Below, piece after piece: positions 1 through 8,572 of a DNA stretch of 64,000 bases. A program made the translations under genes and the position numbers. The notes beneath the pieces were generated by a model. The model did not search any database, was not told where the DNA came from, and worked only from the letters and a program-made list of their open reading frames with translations. Source of the stretch: Streptomyces sp. TN58 (lineage in GTDB: Bacteria; Actinomycetota; Actinomycetes; Streptomycetales; Streptomycetaceae); assembly GCF_001941845.1 (NCBI RefSeq), contig NZ_CP018870.1, positions 7,044,001 to 7,108,000 on the forward strand, read 5' to 3'. Within the stretch, counting starts at the first letter, position 1, and every line of letters begins with the position of its first letter.

Positions 1-1
1 G

Positions 2-424
2 ACGGAAGCCGGGGCGAAACTCCGCAGGGAGACCGCCGACCGACTGGTCGCCGAGGGCATGCGGCCCTACGCCGGCGAGGTGATCGACAAGATGCTGGCG
101 CCCTACAACGTGACCGGCATGCCCGAGGTCGCCGCACGGGTCACGGCCATGATGTGCGCGACCGACCCCGAGGGTGCGGCCGCCGCCCAGCGCGGGCGGG
201 CCGAGCGCCCCGACTACCGCCCCGTGCTCGCCTCGGCCGCCGAGCCCTGCCTGGTCCTGGTCGGCGCCGACGACGTCTACACCCCGGTCGCGGAGGCCCA
301 GGCCCTGCACGCGCTGCTGCCGCACTCGGTGCTCACCGTCATCGAGGGGGCCGGCCACCTGCCGGGCGTGGAACAGCCGGAAGCCTTCAACCGGGCGCTG
401 CTGGACTTCCTCGCCGGGCTCTGA
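2..424 (+). CDS. alpha/beta hydrolase, C-terminal part (cut by window edge)
   Basis: The reading frame is already open at the first base, so only the last ~140 residues are present. The visible part is the cap and C-terminal half of an alpha/beta-fold hydrolase. The segment LVLVGADDVYTP has the layout of the strand carrying the acid residue, and GAGHLPGVEQPEAFN carries the terminal catalytic histidine. The nucleophile elbow would lie outside the window. The protein is probably a cytoplasmic esterase or hydrolase of the 3-oxoadipate enol-lactonase type. Substrate cannot be inferred. The next gene begins 57 bp downstream on the same strand. Confidence 0.8.
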   Translation, partial: TEAGAKLRRETADRLVAEGMRPYAGEVIDKMLAPYNVTGMPEVAARVTAMMCATDPEGAAAAQRGRAERPDYRPVLASAAEPCLVLVGADDVYTPVAEAQALHALLPHSVLTVIEGAGHLPGVEQPEAFNRALLDFLAGL

Positions 425-481
425 GCCGGGATGGCGTGAGCACGTCCAAGCGCGGGCCGCGGTACTGAGATCATTCCGGGT

Positions 482-1159
482 ATGGACGACGTACTGCGGC
501 GACTGGCCGCCGTGGGCCCCTTCTTCACCGTGCCGTACGGGCCGGAGCCGCCCGGGCCCGGCTTCCGGCCGCTCGCCGAGCTGTACGGCGCGCAGCTCGC
601 GCCCTACGTCGCCGAGGTGGGCCGCCGGATCGGCAGCGGACCGGGCAGGGTGGCCGCCTCGACCGCCCAGTTCGGGATCGCCTCCCGGCTCTGGTCGGTC
701 GGGCTGGGGTGCGCGGCGCTGGCCGGACGGGTACCGGACCTGGCGGCCGACCGGGTGTGGTGGCGGCTGCCCGACGGGGGCTCGCTCCAGCTGTGGCTGC
801 CCGAGCCCGCAGCCCGCCCGGCCGAAGGCCTCGGGGAGTCGGTCCTGGGAAACCTGGCCCTGCTGGAGACCGCTCTGCGGGAGCGGTACGGGGTCTCCCC
901 GACGGTCCTGCGCGGGAACGCCGCGTCCGGGCTGGTCGGCGCGCTGCGGGTGCTCGTCGACCGGGTTCCGGGCGGCGCGGCCGTCGACCTGGCCGGCACC
1001 CTGCTCGCCGAGGACGGCGCTCTCGCGGGTACTGGGACGTTCATCCACGAGGAGGGGCTCGGCGTGGCCTTCGTACGGCGCAGCTGCTGCCTCTACTACC
1101 GCGTCCCCGGCGGCGGCCTGTGCGGCGACTGCGTGCTGCGTACCCGGCGCGGCACCTGA
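482..1159 (+). CDS. FhuF-like (2Fe-2S)-binding protein
   Basis: This 225-residue protein ends in the arrangement typical of the FhuF ferric-siderophore reductase C-terminus: two adjacent cysteines, ten residues, then C-x2-C (CCLYYRVPGGGLCGDC). In FhuF those cysteines hold a 2Fe-2S cluster used to reduce iron released from siderophores in the cytoplasm. The N-terminal ~180 residues are Ala/Leu/Gly-rich and have no other motif I recognise. No siderophore uptake genes sit beside it, so a role in iron reduction is a family-based inference. The ATG start follows the hydrolase by 57 bp without a strong ribosome-binding site. Confidence 0.75.
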   Translation: MDDVLRRLAAVGPFFTVPYGPEPPGPGFRPLAELYGAQLAPYVAEVGRRIGSGPGRVAASTAQFGIASRLWSVGLGCAALAGRVPDLAADRVWWRLPDGGSLQLWLPEPAARPAEGLGESVLGNLALLETALRERYGVSPTVLRGNAASGLVGALRVLVDRVPGGAAVDLAGTLLAEDGALAGTGTFIHEEGLGVAFVRRSCCLYYRVPGGGLCGDCVLRTRRGT

Positions 1160-1237
1160 GGCGGCGGCAAGCCCGTTCGGAGCAGGCGAGGGCGCGGCAC
1201 ACCCCCGCGTGCGGGGGCCCGTCGTAGCGTCCCCTGC

Positions 1238-2641
1238 ATGACCGCAAGCACACCGCACCAGCCCGCTTCCCTGACCCGCCGCGCCGCGCTGACCGGTCTC
1301 GCCGCGGGAGCCGGCGCGCTCGCCGTCGGGAGTACCGCCTGCACCGCGGCGGCCGTGCCCACACCGTCCGCGACGGACGCGACAGCCGCCGAACCGGCGC
1401 CCGGTGCGATGAAGCTCTTCGCCGATCCCGGCTTCAACTTCGCGGGACTTCTCGCGCTCGGAGCCGCCGGCATGCGCGCCTCCGAGGTCGGCGAGGTGCT
1501 GACCGCGGTCAACGCCGTCAACGCCGCGGGCCTGTCCGAGCAGACCTACACCGACACCTTCCGGTCCTGGGGCGACAGGCTCTCCGCGCCGCCGGCCGCC
1601 GGCCGCGACGGCGGCGGGACACCGTCGCAGACCCGCCGCTTCCGCTCGCTGCGCGCCGCCCAGTACTACGCCCAGGCGCTGTTCTACGTCCTCGGCACCG
1701 ACCGGCCCGGCGACGAGGAGGCGGTCTACCGGCAGGGACGCGAGGCCTGGGACACCTTCGCCCGCCTGTGCACGCCGGCCGCCGTCACCGCCCGGGTGCC
1801 GTGGGGGAAGACCCGCCTGCCGCTGTGGTTCTTCCGCCCGGACGGTCCCGCGGAGCGCCGCCCCACCGTCATCCTCACCAACGGCAGTGACGGGCAGAAC
1901 CTGGACATGTGGACCTACGGCGTGTCCGCGGCCCTCGACCGCGGCTGGAACGCCCTGGTCTACGACGGCCCCGGTCAGGGGCAGTTGCTGTTCGTGGAGG
2001 AGATCCCCTTCACCACCCGCTGGGAGACGGTGGTCAGCCCCCTCGTCGACTGGCTGCTCCGGCGTGCGGACGTGGACGGCGACCGCATCGCCATCACCGG
2101 CCTCAGCATGGGCGGCAACCTCGCCCCGCGCGCCGCCGCCTTCGAGCACCGGCTCGCCGCGGTCGCGGCCATGCCCGGATGCCTCAGCCCCTGGCTGGGC
2201 TTCGACAAGGAGCTGCGCGACCTCGTCACGCCCGACAAGGCGGAGACCAACCGGATCTGGAACGAGGACGTCGTCCCGGAGCTCACCCCGCAGCTGGCCT
2301 TCAACGTCAAGAAGCGCTTCGAGATCTTCGACCGGCAGGCGCTGCGCCAGGCGCGCGAGGGGAGGGTCCCCACGGACATCTGGACGCCGGCCCAGGTGGC
2401 CATGGGCCTCGACATCACCAAGGTGGTCGGGAGGATCAAGGCCCCCACGCTCGTCCTGGACTACGACTTCGAGCAGTTCTACCCCGGCCAGCCTCGGCAG
2501 ATGTACGACCTGCTGCGCACCCGCCGCGAGTACGTGAAACTGACGAAGGCCACCGGGGCGCAGTTGCACTGCTCCCCGATGGCCCCTCAGCAGCACTGCG
2601 ACGTCGTCTTCGACTGGCTGGCCGACGTCCTGCGGCGCTGA
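1238..2641 (+). CDS. Tat-exported alpha/beta hydrolase
   Basis: A 467-residue protein. The N-terminus has a twin-arginine-type leader (TRRAALTGLAAGAGALAVGS) followed by Cys and an Ala-rich cleavage region, so it is probably exported and possibly lipid-anchored at that Cys. The catalytic core shows a nucleophile elbow GLSMGGN, an upstream NGSDGQ oxyanion-type loop and a distal LDYDFEQFY acid region; a terminal histidine occurs in QQHCDVVFDWL. The architecture fits the dienelactone-hydrolase/acyl-peptidase-like esterases with an N-terminal helical extension. Substrate is unknown. It ends 18 bp before the convergent subtilase gene, and no hairpin is evident in that gap. Confidence 0.8.
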   Translation: MTASTPHQPASLTRRAALTGLAAGAGALAVGSTACTAAAVPTPSATDATAAEPAPGAMKLFADPGFNFAGLLALGAAGMRASEVGEVLTAVNAVNAAGLSEQTYTDTFRSWGDRLSAPPAAGRDGGGTPSQTRRFRSLRAAQYYAQALFYVLGTDRPGDEEAVYRQGREAWDTFARLCTPAAVTARVPWGKTRLPLWFFRPDGPAERRPTVILTNGSDGQNLDMWTYGVSAALDRGWNALVYDGPGQGQLLFVEEIPFTTRWETVVSPLVDWLLRRADVDGDRIAITGLSMGGNLAPRAAAFEHRLAAVAAMPGCLSPWLGFDKELRDLVTPDKAETNRIWNEDVVPELTPQLAFNVKKRFEIFDRQALRQAREGRVPTDIWTPAQVAMGLDITKVVGRIKAPTLVLDYDFEQFYPGQPRQMYDLLRTRREYVKLTKATGAQLHCSPMAPQQHCDVVFDWLADVLRR

Positions 2642-2659
2642 GTGTCCCGGTGCGGTCCC

Positions 2660-4474
2660 TTAGAAGGTGACGTTCCAGGAGTCGATCCGGCCGACGTCTC
2701 CGCGGGCGTTGTCGTTGACCCGGAGCTTCCAGGTGCCGTTCGCGGCCTCGGAGGAGGCGTTGACGGTGTAGACCTGGTTGATGTTGTCCGTGCTGCCGCC
2801 GGAGCGGTTGTGGACGGTGTAGACGCTGCCGTCGGGGGCGATCAGGTCGACCTTGAGGTCACCGATGTAGGTGTGCACGATGTTCACACCGACCTTGAGG
2901 GTGGCCGGGGCGTTGCCGGTCACGCCGCTGACGGTGATCGGGCTCTCCACGGTGGTGTTGTCACCGATGGTGAAGTCCGCGGTGTTCTCGAAGTACTTGC
3001 CGGGAGGCGGCGTGCTGCCGACGGCCTTGAGGGCGTCGACCTGGCCCTCGCCGAAGAAGCCGTTCTTCGCCGTGGTGCCCTTGCAGCGGCTGTCCGACGG
3101 GCAGGCGACGTCGTTGGCCTGGGTGGCCAGCTTGTCGCGCAGCTGCGCCGGGGTGATGCCCGGGTTGGTGCTGGCCAGCAGGGCCGCCACACCGGCGACG
3201 TGCGGCGAGGCCATCGACGTACCGCTCATGGAGCCGTACTTGCCGCCCGGCAGGGTGCTGTAGATGCCGACGGCGTCTCCGCCGGGGGCCGTGACGTCGA
3301 CGACGTTCAGGCCGTAGTTGGAGTACGAGGCCTTCGCGGTGGTCCCCATCGCCGAGACCGTGACCACGCCGGGGAGCTCGGTCGGGATGTCGAGGCAGGC
3401 GTTGGTGATGGTGCGGGTGACCGGCGTCGAGTCGTTCGGGCTCTCGGTGTCGGTCGTCTTGTTCGCGAGGTCGAGGTTGGAGTTGCCGGCCGCGGCGACC
3501 TGGAGCGAGCCCTTGCTCTCCGCGTACTCCTGGGCGCGCTTGACGCCCTCGATGATCGCGGCCTGGTCGGCGTTGTCCGGGCAGTTGAACTGCCACGGGT
3601 CCGTGTAGTAGCTGTTGTTGGTGACCTGGAAGCCGTGGTCGCCGGCCCACATGAAGCCGCAGACGGTGTTCTCGGCGAAGAAGAGCGAGGAGTCCGGCTC
3701 GGCGATGCGCACCGAGGAGATCTTCACGCTCGGGGCCACGCCGATGACGCCCTTGCCGTTCTTGGCGGCGGCGACCGTGCCGGCCACGTGCGTGCCGTGG
3801 GTGCCGATGTCGCGCCAGGCGCCCGTGCGGGTGTCGGGCTTGCCGTAGGCGCAGGACGCGGAGTCCGCGGCGTTGAAGTTCGGCGCCAGGTCCTGGTGCT
3901 GGTCGTCCACACCGGTGTCCAGGATGCCGACCTTGACGGAGGCGGAGCCCGTGGTGACGGCCCAGGCCTGGTCGGCCTTGATCTGGGTCATGTCGGCGCG
4001 GACCGGCTCGCCCGAAGGGGTCGTGGACTGCGCCGGGTTGGCGGGCAGCCTCGGGTTGTAGGCGTCCGCCGGCACGTCGGAGGTGCGGGTGGCGCCGACC
4101 TGCTGGACCCCGCTCACGCCGCGCATGGTGGCGGCGAAGGAGGCGGAGGCGGAGTGGGCGGTGATGACGCCGATCGCGTCGTAGTACTGGAAGACGGTTC
4201 CGCCGTTGGCGGTGACCGCGTTGCGGACCGCGGTGGTGTCACCGGGGGCGGTGATCACGAGGTAGGCGCGGGTGCCGGCAACCCAGGTCGCACTCTGGGA
4301 AGCGGGAGCCGCGGCCTTGGGGGCCGCCGCCGCGGGGGCGGGGACGGCCGAGCCGGAGGGCGAGACGGGGGCGGTGCCGGCGAGCGCGGTGGGAGCGCCG
4401 AAGGCGAGCGCCGCGCCGAGCGTGGCCGCCAGCACGAGGGTACGTCGAGGTCGGCTGGATATGTGGGGTATCAA
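2660..4474 (-). CDS. secreted subtilisin-like serine peptidase (S8) with P domain
   Basis: A 604-residue preproprotease. It has a Sec-type signal (about residues 8-32) and an inhibitor I9-like propeptide region to about residue 160. The catalytic domain contains Asp186 (ILDTGVD), His226 (HGTHVAGT) and Ser near residue 416 (GTSMASPHVAG). The last ~110 residues form a proprotein-convertase P domain (FENTADFTIGDNTTVESPI). The start is TTG, chosen because a GGAGGA ribosome-binding site lies a few bases upstream on the minus strand and the signal peptide follows at once. It probably degrades extracellular protein during mycelial growth or differentiation. A second, larger S8 protease is encoded at 59.2 kb. 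Confidence 0.92.
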   Translation of the reverse strand: MIPHISSRPRRTLVLAATLGAALAFGAPTALAGTAPVSPSGSAVPAPAAAAPKAAAPASQSATWVAGTRAYLVITAPGDTTAVRNAVTANGGTVFQYYDAIGVITAHSASASFAATMRGVSGVQQVGATRTSDVPADAYNPRLPANPAQSTTPSGEPVRADMTQIKADQAWAVTTGSASVKVGILDTGVDDQHQDLAPNFNAADSASCAYGKPDTRTGAWRDIGTHGTHVAGTVAAAKNGKGVIGVAPSVKISSVRIAEPDSSLFFAENTVCGFMWAGDHGFQVTNNSYYTDPWQFNCPDNADQAAIIEGVKRAQEYAESKGSLQVAAAGNSNLDLANKTTDTESPNDSTPVTRTITNACLDIPTELPGVVTVSAMGTTAKASYSNYGLNVVDVTAPGGDAVGIYSTLPGGKYGSMSGTSMASPHVAGVAALLASTNPGITPAQLRDKLATQANDVACPSDSRCKGTTAKNGFFGEGQVDALKAVGSTPPPGKYFENTADFTIGDNTTVESPITVSGVTGNAPATLKVGVNIVHTYIGDLKVDLIAPDGSVYTVHNRSGGSTDNINQVYTVNASSEAANGTWKLRVNDNARGDVGRIDSWNVTF

Positions 4475-4636
4475 TGCGTCCTCCGAAGACCCGGTGGTCA
4501 GGCCGGGTCGTACGAAACAAGTGGTGGACGCAAGATGTCATGCACGCGGCCAGTTACGGAAGTACCTTTTACAGCACGGGGGTTCGTTTATCGGTGGCCG
4601 AATACCGACTATGGGTGCAAGTGGGGAGAATGCGGC

Positions 4637-4685
4637 GGGCCGGCCGGGCTGGGCACCGTGGGGGCGAGCCCTGCCCGGCCGGCCC
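4637..4685 (-). terminator. hairpin downstream of dctA
   Basis: GGGCCGGCCGGGC (4637-4649) pairs perfectly with 4673-4685 around a 23-nt loop, 30 bp beyond the dctA stop codon. There is no T-tract, which is normal in GC-rich actinomycetes. The remaining bases up to 4715 hold no gene. The sequence from 4475 to about 4600 is the promoter region of the subtilase. Confidence 0.5.
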
Positions 4686-4715
4686 GACGCGGGCGGACCG
4701 GCTGAGGAGGAGGGG

Positions 4716-6140
4716 CTACACCGGTACGCCGTCCTTGGGGTTGTGCGCCGCGACCGGCGCGGTGGTCGAGCTCGCGTCCACGGTCGCATCCGCGTTCGCG
4801 GCCGTGGCCACGGCCGGGGCCGTGTCCGCTTCGGCCGGGGCCGTCCCGTGCCCGTCGTCGACCAGCGTCTTCTCGTCGAAGGGCAGCCGTCCGGCGAGGA
4901 CCTCCGCGGCCCGGTCACGGTCGAACTCCTTCGTCCACGTCCCGATGAGCACCGTGGCGACCGCGTTGCCGGCGAAGTTGGTCAGGGCCCGCGCCTCGCT
5001 CATGAACCGGTCGATGCCCACGATCAGGCCGACACCGTCGACCAGTTCCGGCCGGTGCGACTGCAGGCCGCCCGCGAGGGTGGCCAGGCCCGCGCCGGTC
5101 ACGCCGGCCGCGCCCTTCGAGGCGATGACCATGAACAACAACAGGGAGATCTGCTCACCCAGGGCCAGCGGCGTCCCCATCGCCTCGGCGACGAACAGCG
5201 AGGCCATCGTCAGGTAGATCGCCGTCCCGTCCAGGTTGAAGGAGTACCCGGTCGGCACGGTGATGCCGGTGACCGGCCGCGAGACCCCCAGGTGCTCCAT
5301 CTTCGCGATCAGCCGCGGCAGCGCCGACTCCGACGAGGACGTCGAGAGGATCAGCAGGAACTCCCGGCCCAGATAGCGCAGCAGGGCGAAGACGCTGACC
5401 CCCGTGCACACGCGCAGCAGGGTGCCCAGCACCACGAAGACGAAGAGCAGACACGTCGTGTAGAAGCCGATCATGATGACGGCGAGGGACTTCAGCGCGT
5501 CGATGCCGGTCGCCCCGACCACCGCCGCGATCGCCCCGAAGGCCCCGACGGGAGCCGCCCACATGATCATCGCGAGCACCCGGAACACCAGCTTCTGCAC
5601 GTGCCCGATGCCCCGCAGCACCGGCTCGCCCGCCGCCCCCATGGCCTGGAGCGCGAACCCGCACAACAGCGCCACCAGCAGCGTCTGGAGCACCTCCCCG
5701 CCGGTGAACGCGGAGACCAGCGTGGTCGGGATGATCCCCAGCAGGAACTCCGGGGTGCTCTCCGCCCCGCCCGCCTTGGCCTGCGCCTCGCCCGCGCTGC
5801 GCGCCGCCTCGGTCAGGTGCAGGCCGCTGCCCGGCTCCAGGAGGTTGCCGACCAGCAGCCCGATGGCCAGCGCCACCGTGGACATGACCATGAAGTAGCC
5901 GAGGGCCAGCCCGCCCACGGCGCCCACCTTGGCGGCCTTGCGTACGGAACCGATGCCCAGCACGATCGTGCAGAAGATCACAGGCGAGATCATCATCTTG
6001 ATGAGGTTCACGAAGCCCGTGCCGAGCGGTTTGAGCTCGACGGCCACGCCGGGGGCGGCGAAGCCGACCGCGATGCCGAGCAGCACCGCGGCGATCACCG
6101 CGATGTAGAGATAGTGGGTTCTGTCGCGCTTGGCGGCCAC
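4716..6140 (-). CDS. dctA: C4-dicarboxylate:cation symporter DctA
   Basis: A 474-residue inner-membrane protein of the DAACS family, which imports succinate, fumarate and malate with protons or sodium. Family hallmarks include the start LYIAVIAAVLLGIAVG, the serine-rich LSTSSSESALPRL reentrant-loop motif, and TGYSFNLDGTAIYLT followed by a late GVTGAGLATLAGGLQ stretch near the transport site. The ~45-residue C-terminal tail is hydrophilic and Ala-rich. The start is GTG with GGAGG six bases upstream. It is transcribed divergently from a CitA/DcuS-type histidine kinase gene, the usual partner arrangement for dicarboxylate control, with a Crp-like box between. Confidence 0.93.
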   Translation of the reverse strand: MAAKRDRTHYLYIAVIAAVLLGIAVGFAAPGVAVELKPLGTGFVNLIKMMISPVIFCTIVLGIGSVRKAAKVGAVGGLALGYFMVMSTVALAIGLLVGNLLEPGSGLHLTEAARSAGEAQAKAGGAESTPEFLLGIIPTTLVSAFTGGEVLQTLLVALLCGFALQAMGAAGEPVLRGIGHVQKLVFRVLAMIMWAAPVGAFGAIAAVVGATGIDALKSLAVIMIGFYTTCLLFVFVVLGTLLRVCTGVSVFALLRYLGREFLLILSTSSSESALPRLIAKMEHLGVSRPVTGITVPTGYSFNLDGTAIYLTMASLFVAEAMGTPLALGEQISLLLFMVIASKGAAGVTGAGLATLAGGLQSHRPELVDGVGLIVGIDRFMSEARALTNFAGNAVATVLIGTWTKEFDRDRAAEVLAGRLPFDEKTLVDDGHGTAPAEADTAPAVATAANADATVDASSTTAPVAAHNPKDGVPV

Positions 6141-6187
6141 GATGCCTCCTGGTGGTGAAGTCGTCCGGGGAGACCATCACCCAGCGC

Positions 6188-6203
6188 TGTGACCCCGGTC
6201 ACC
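6188..6203. promoter_or_regulatory. Crp-like palindrome between dctA and its sensor kinase
   Basis: TGTGACCCCGGTCACC matches the Crp/FNR-family consensus TGTGA-N6-TCACA at nine of ten defined positions. It lies 47 bp upstream of the dctA start and 42 bp upstream of the kinase ATG, so it could act on either promoter. Streptomyces encode a Crp regulator, which makes a cAMP link to dicarboxylate uptake plausible, but occupancy is inferred only. Confidence 0.45.
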
Positions 6204-6245
6204 CTTGCGTTCATTGAGTTCACGACCCGGTGCACACTGAGCGCC

Positions 6246-7874
6246 ATGTTCCGCTTGCCTCGTCCGCCGCGCAGCCTCGCCGGCCAGCTCTTCGCCATGC
6301 AGGTACTGCTCGTCGCCGTGGTCGTCGCGGGCTGCGCCGTCTACGCCTACGCCACCGCCCGCGGCCAGTCGGAGGACGCCGCCAGACGGCAGGCCGGGGC
6401 CGTCGCCCGCGCGGTCGCCGACTCGCCCTCCGTACGGGAGGCGATACGCGGGGCGGCGCGCGGCAGCGACCCCTCCGCCGAGCTCCAGCCCTACGCGGAG
6501 AAGGTCCGCGTGGACTCCGGCGTCGACTTCGTGACGATCATGGATCCGGACGGCAGGCGCTGGACCCACCCCGACCCCCGCCGCATCGGCAAGCCCTTCA
6601 TGGGCAACACGGCACCGGCCCTGCGCGGCGAGACCTTCAGCGAGACCTACACCGGCACCCTCGGCCCCTCCATCCGCGTGGTCACCCCGCTGGAGGACGA
6701 CGGCCGGCTCGTCGGCCTGGTGAGCGCGGGGATCACCGTCCGCGCCATCAGCGACCGGCTCGGCGCGCAGCTCTCCGCCCTCGTCTGGGTCGCGGGCGGC
6801 GCACTCGCCCTGGGCGGCGCGGGCACGTACGTCGTCAACGCCAGGCTGCGCCGCCACACTCATGGCATGAACGCGGCCGAGCTCAGCCGGATGTACGACT
6901 ACCACCAGGCAGCCCTGCACGGGGTGCGCGAGGGGCTGCTCATGCTCGACGGACAGCGCCGCATCACCCTGATCAACGACGCCGGACGCGAGCTGCTGGG
7001 CCTGCCGGCGGACGTCACCGGCACCGGGGCGGCCGACCTCGGGCTGCCCGCGCCCCTCACCGGCGTACTGCTCGCCGACCGCCCCCGGGTGGACGAGGTG
7101 CACCTGACGGCGGACCGGGTGCTGGTCGTCAACAGCTCGCCCGTCGCCGGCGGCGGCCGCCGCGGCACCGTGGTCACCCTGCGCGACCACACCGAACTGC
7201 AGGCCCTGACCGGCGAACTGGACCACGAGCGGGGCTTCACCCAGGCGCTGCGCTCCCAGGCCCACGAGGCGGCCAACCGGCTGCACACCGTGGTCTCCCT
7301 GATCGAACTCGGCCGCGCGCAGGAGGCGGTGGAGTTCGCCACCGCCGAGCTGGAACTGGCCCAGGCCCTCACCGACGAGGTGGTCACCGCCGTCGGCGAG
7401 CCCGTACTGGTCGCGCTGCTGCTGGGCAAGGCGGCCCAGGCGCACGAGCGGGGCATCGAACTCGTCGTCACCGCCGACAGCCGCAGCCTCGCCGACCTGG
7501 GCGGACTGCCGCCGGCCCGGGACCTCGTCACGGTGCTCGGCAACCTCATCGACAACGCCGTCGACGCGGTGACGGCCGTACCGGGAGCCCGTATCGCCGT
7601 CACCCTGCGGCCCGAACGCGACGAGCTGCTGCTGCGGGTCGCGGACAACGGGCCGGGGCTGCCCGAGGGGGTGGACGTGTTCCGCCGGGGCTGGTCCGGC
7701 AAGGGGGAAGGGCGCGGTCTCGGCCTCGCACTCGTACGCCAGGTCGCACAGCGCTACGGCGGTGCCGTGGTCGCCTCGCAGGGGCCGGGCGGCGGCGCGG
7801 AGTTCACCGTACGGCTGCCCACCGCCCCCGAGCGGGCGGCGGACCGGGACGGGGCCGCGGGGGCCGCGCGGTGA
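6246..7874 (+). CDS. sensor histidine kinase, CitA/DcuS family
   Basis: A 542-residue membrane sensor. It has a TM helix at about residues 16-36, a periplasmic PAS-like (PDC) domain with the DFVTIMDPDGRRWTHPDP motif, a second TM near residues 175-195, a cytoplasmic PAS segment, then the phosphoacceptor His340 in the H-E-x-x-N arrangement typical of this family (AHEAANRLHT). The ATPase domain shows NLIDNAVDA, DNGPGLP and GRGLGLALV. ATG 6246 is preferred over an upstream GTG because it places the first TM helix normally. The stop overlaps the regulator start (GTGA). Family and the divergent dctA indicate dicarboxylate or citrate sensing. Confidence 0.9.
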   Translation: MFRLPRPPRSLAGQLFAMQVLLVAVVVAGCAVYAYATARGQSEDAARRQAGAVARAVADSPSVREAIRGAARGSDPSAELQPYAEKVRVDSGVDFVTIMDPDGRRWTHPDPRRIGKPFMGNTAPALRGETFSETYTGTLGPSIRVVTPLEDDGRLVGLVSAGITVRAISDRLGAQLSALVWVAGGALALGGAGTYVVNARLRRHTHGMNAAELSRMYDYHQAALHGVREGLLMLDGQRRITLINDAGRELLGLPADVTGTGAADLGLPAPLTGVLLADRPRVDEVHLTADRVLVVNSSPVAGGGRRGTVVTLRDHTELQALTGELDHERGFTQALRSQAHEAANRLHTVVSLIELGRAQEAVEFATAELELAQALTDEVVTAVGEPVLVALLLGKAAQAHERGIELVVTADSRSLADLGGLPPARDLVTVLGNLIDNAVDAVTAVPGARIAVTLRPERDELLLRVADNGPGLPEGVDVFRRGWSGKGEGRGLGLALVRQVAQRYGGAVVASQGPGGGAEFTVRLPTAPERAADRDGAAGAAR

Positions 7875-8572
7875 GCGGCGGCGAGGTGCGCGTGCTGGTG
7901 GTCGAGGACGACCAGGTCGCCGCCGACGCGCACGCGCTCTACGTCGGCCGGGTACCCGGCTTCACCGCCGTCGGGGCCGTCCACTCGCTGGCCGAGGCCA
8001 CCCGGGTGCTGGAGCGCACCCGGGTCGACCTGCTGCTGCTGGACCTCGGCCTGCCCGACGGGCACGGCCTGCGCTTCGCGCGCGGACTGCGGGCCGCCGG
8101 GCATCCGGTCGACGTGATCGTGGTGACCTCGGCCCGGGACCTGGCCGTGGTCCGCGAGAGCGTCTCGCTGGGCGTGGTCCAGTACGTCCTGAAGCCCTTC
8201 GCGTTCCCCACGCTGCGCGAACGGCTGCTGCGCTACGCCGAGTTCCGCCAGGCGGCCGGGGAGGCGGCCGGCCAGGACGACGTGGACCGGGCGATGGCAG
8301 CGCTGCGCGCGCCCCGCCCGGCCGAGCTCCCCAAGGGGCTGAGCGCGCCGACCCTGGACCGGGTCGCCGCCCTGCTGCGGGCCGCGCCCGAGGGGCTGAC
8401 CGCGGCGGGGGCGGCGGAGGCGGCCGGGATCTCCCGGATCACCGCACGCCGCTACCTGGAGCACCTGGTCGACACCGGCCGGGCGGACCGGACTCCCCGG
8501 TACGGCCAGGTCGGCCGCCCCGAACTGCACTACCGGTGGCTGGCGGGGGCCGGTTCGGTGTCGAAGGTGTAG
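7871..8572 (+). CDS. response regulator, CitB/DcuR family
   Basis: A 233-residue two-domain regulator. The receiver domain has the acidic pair EDD near residue 12, phospho-acceptor Asp58 (LLLLDLGLPDG), Thr in VVTSARD and Lys in YVLKPF. The C-terminal domain (about 165-225) is a winged helix with the recognition segment ISRITARRYLEHL seen in CitB/DcuR regulators. The GTG start overlaps the kinase stop by four bases, so translation is coupled. It is expected to activate dctA in response to external dicarboxylates. Its 3' end overlaps the convergent tyrosinase gene by 43 bp. Confidence 0.92.
   Translation: MSGGEVRVLVVEDDQVAADAHALYVGRVPGFTAVGAVHSLAEATRVLERTRVDLLLLDLGLPDGHGLRFARGLRAAGHPVDVIVVTSARDLAVVRESVSLGVVQYVLKPFAFPTLRERLLRYAEFRQAAGEAAGQDDVDRAMAALRAPRPAELPKGLSAPTLDRVAALLRAAPEGLTAAGAAEAAGISRITARRYLEHLVDTGRADRTPRYGQVGRPELHYRWLAGAGSVSKV

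Noticed and set aside
2642..4705. 687-codon open frame on the plus strand
   Set aside because: Antisense to the subtilase gene; Val/Gly/Asp/Arg-rich product without motifs, a product of GC-rich codon bias.
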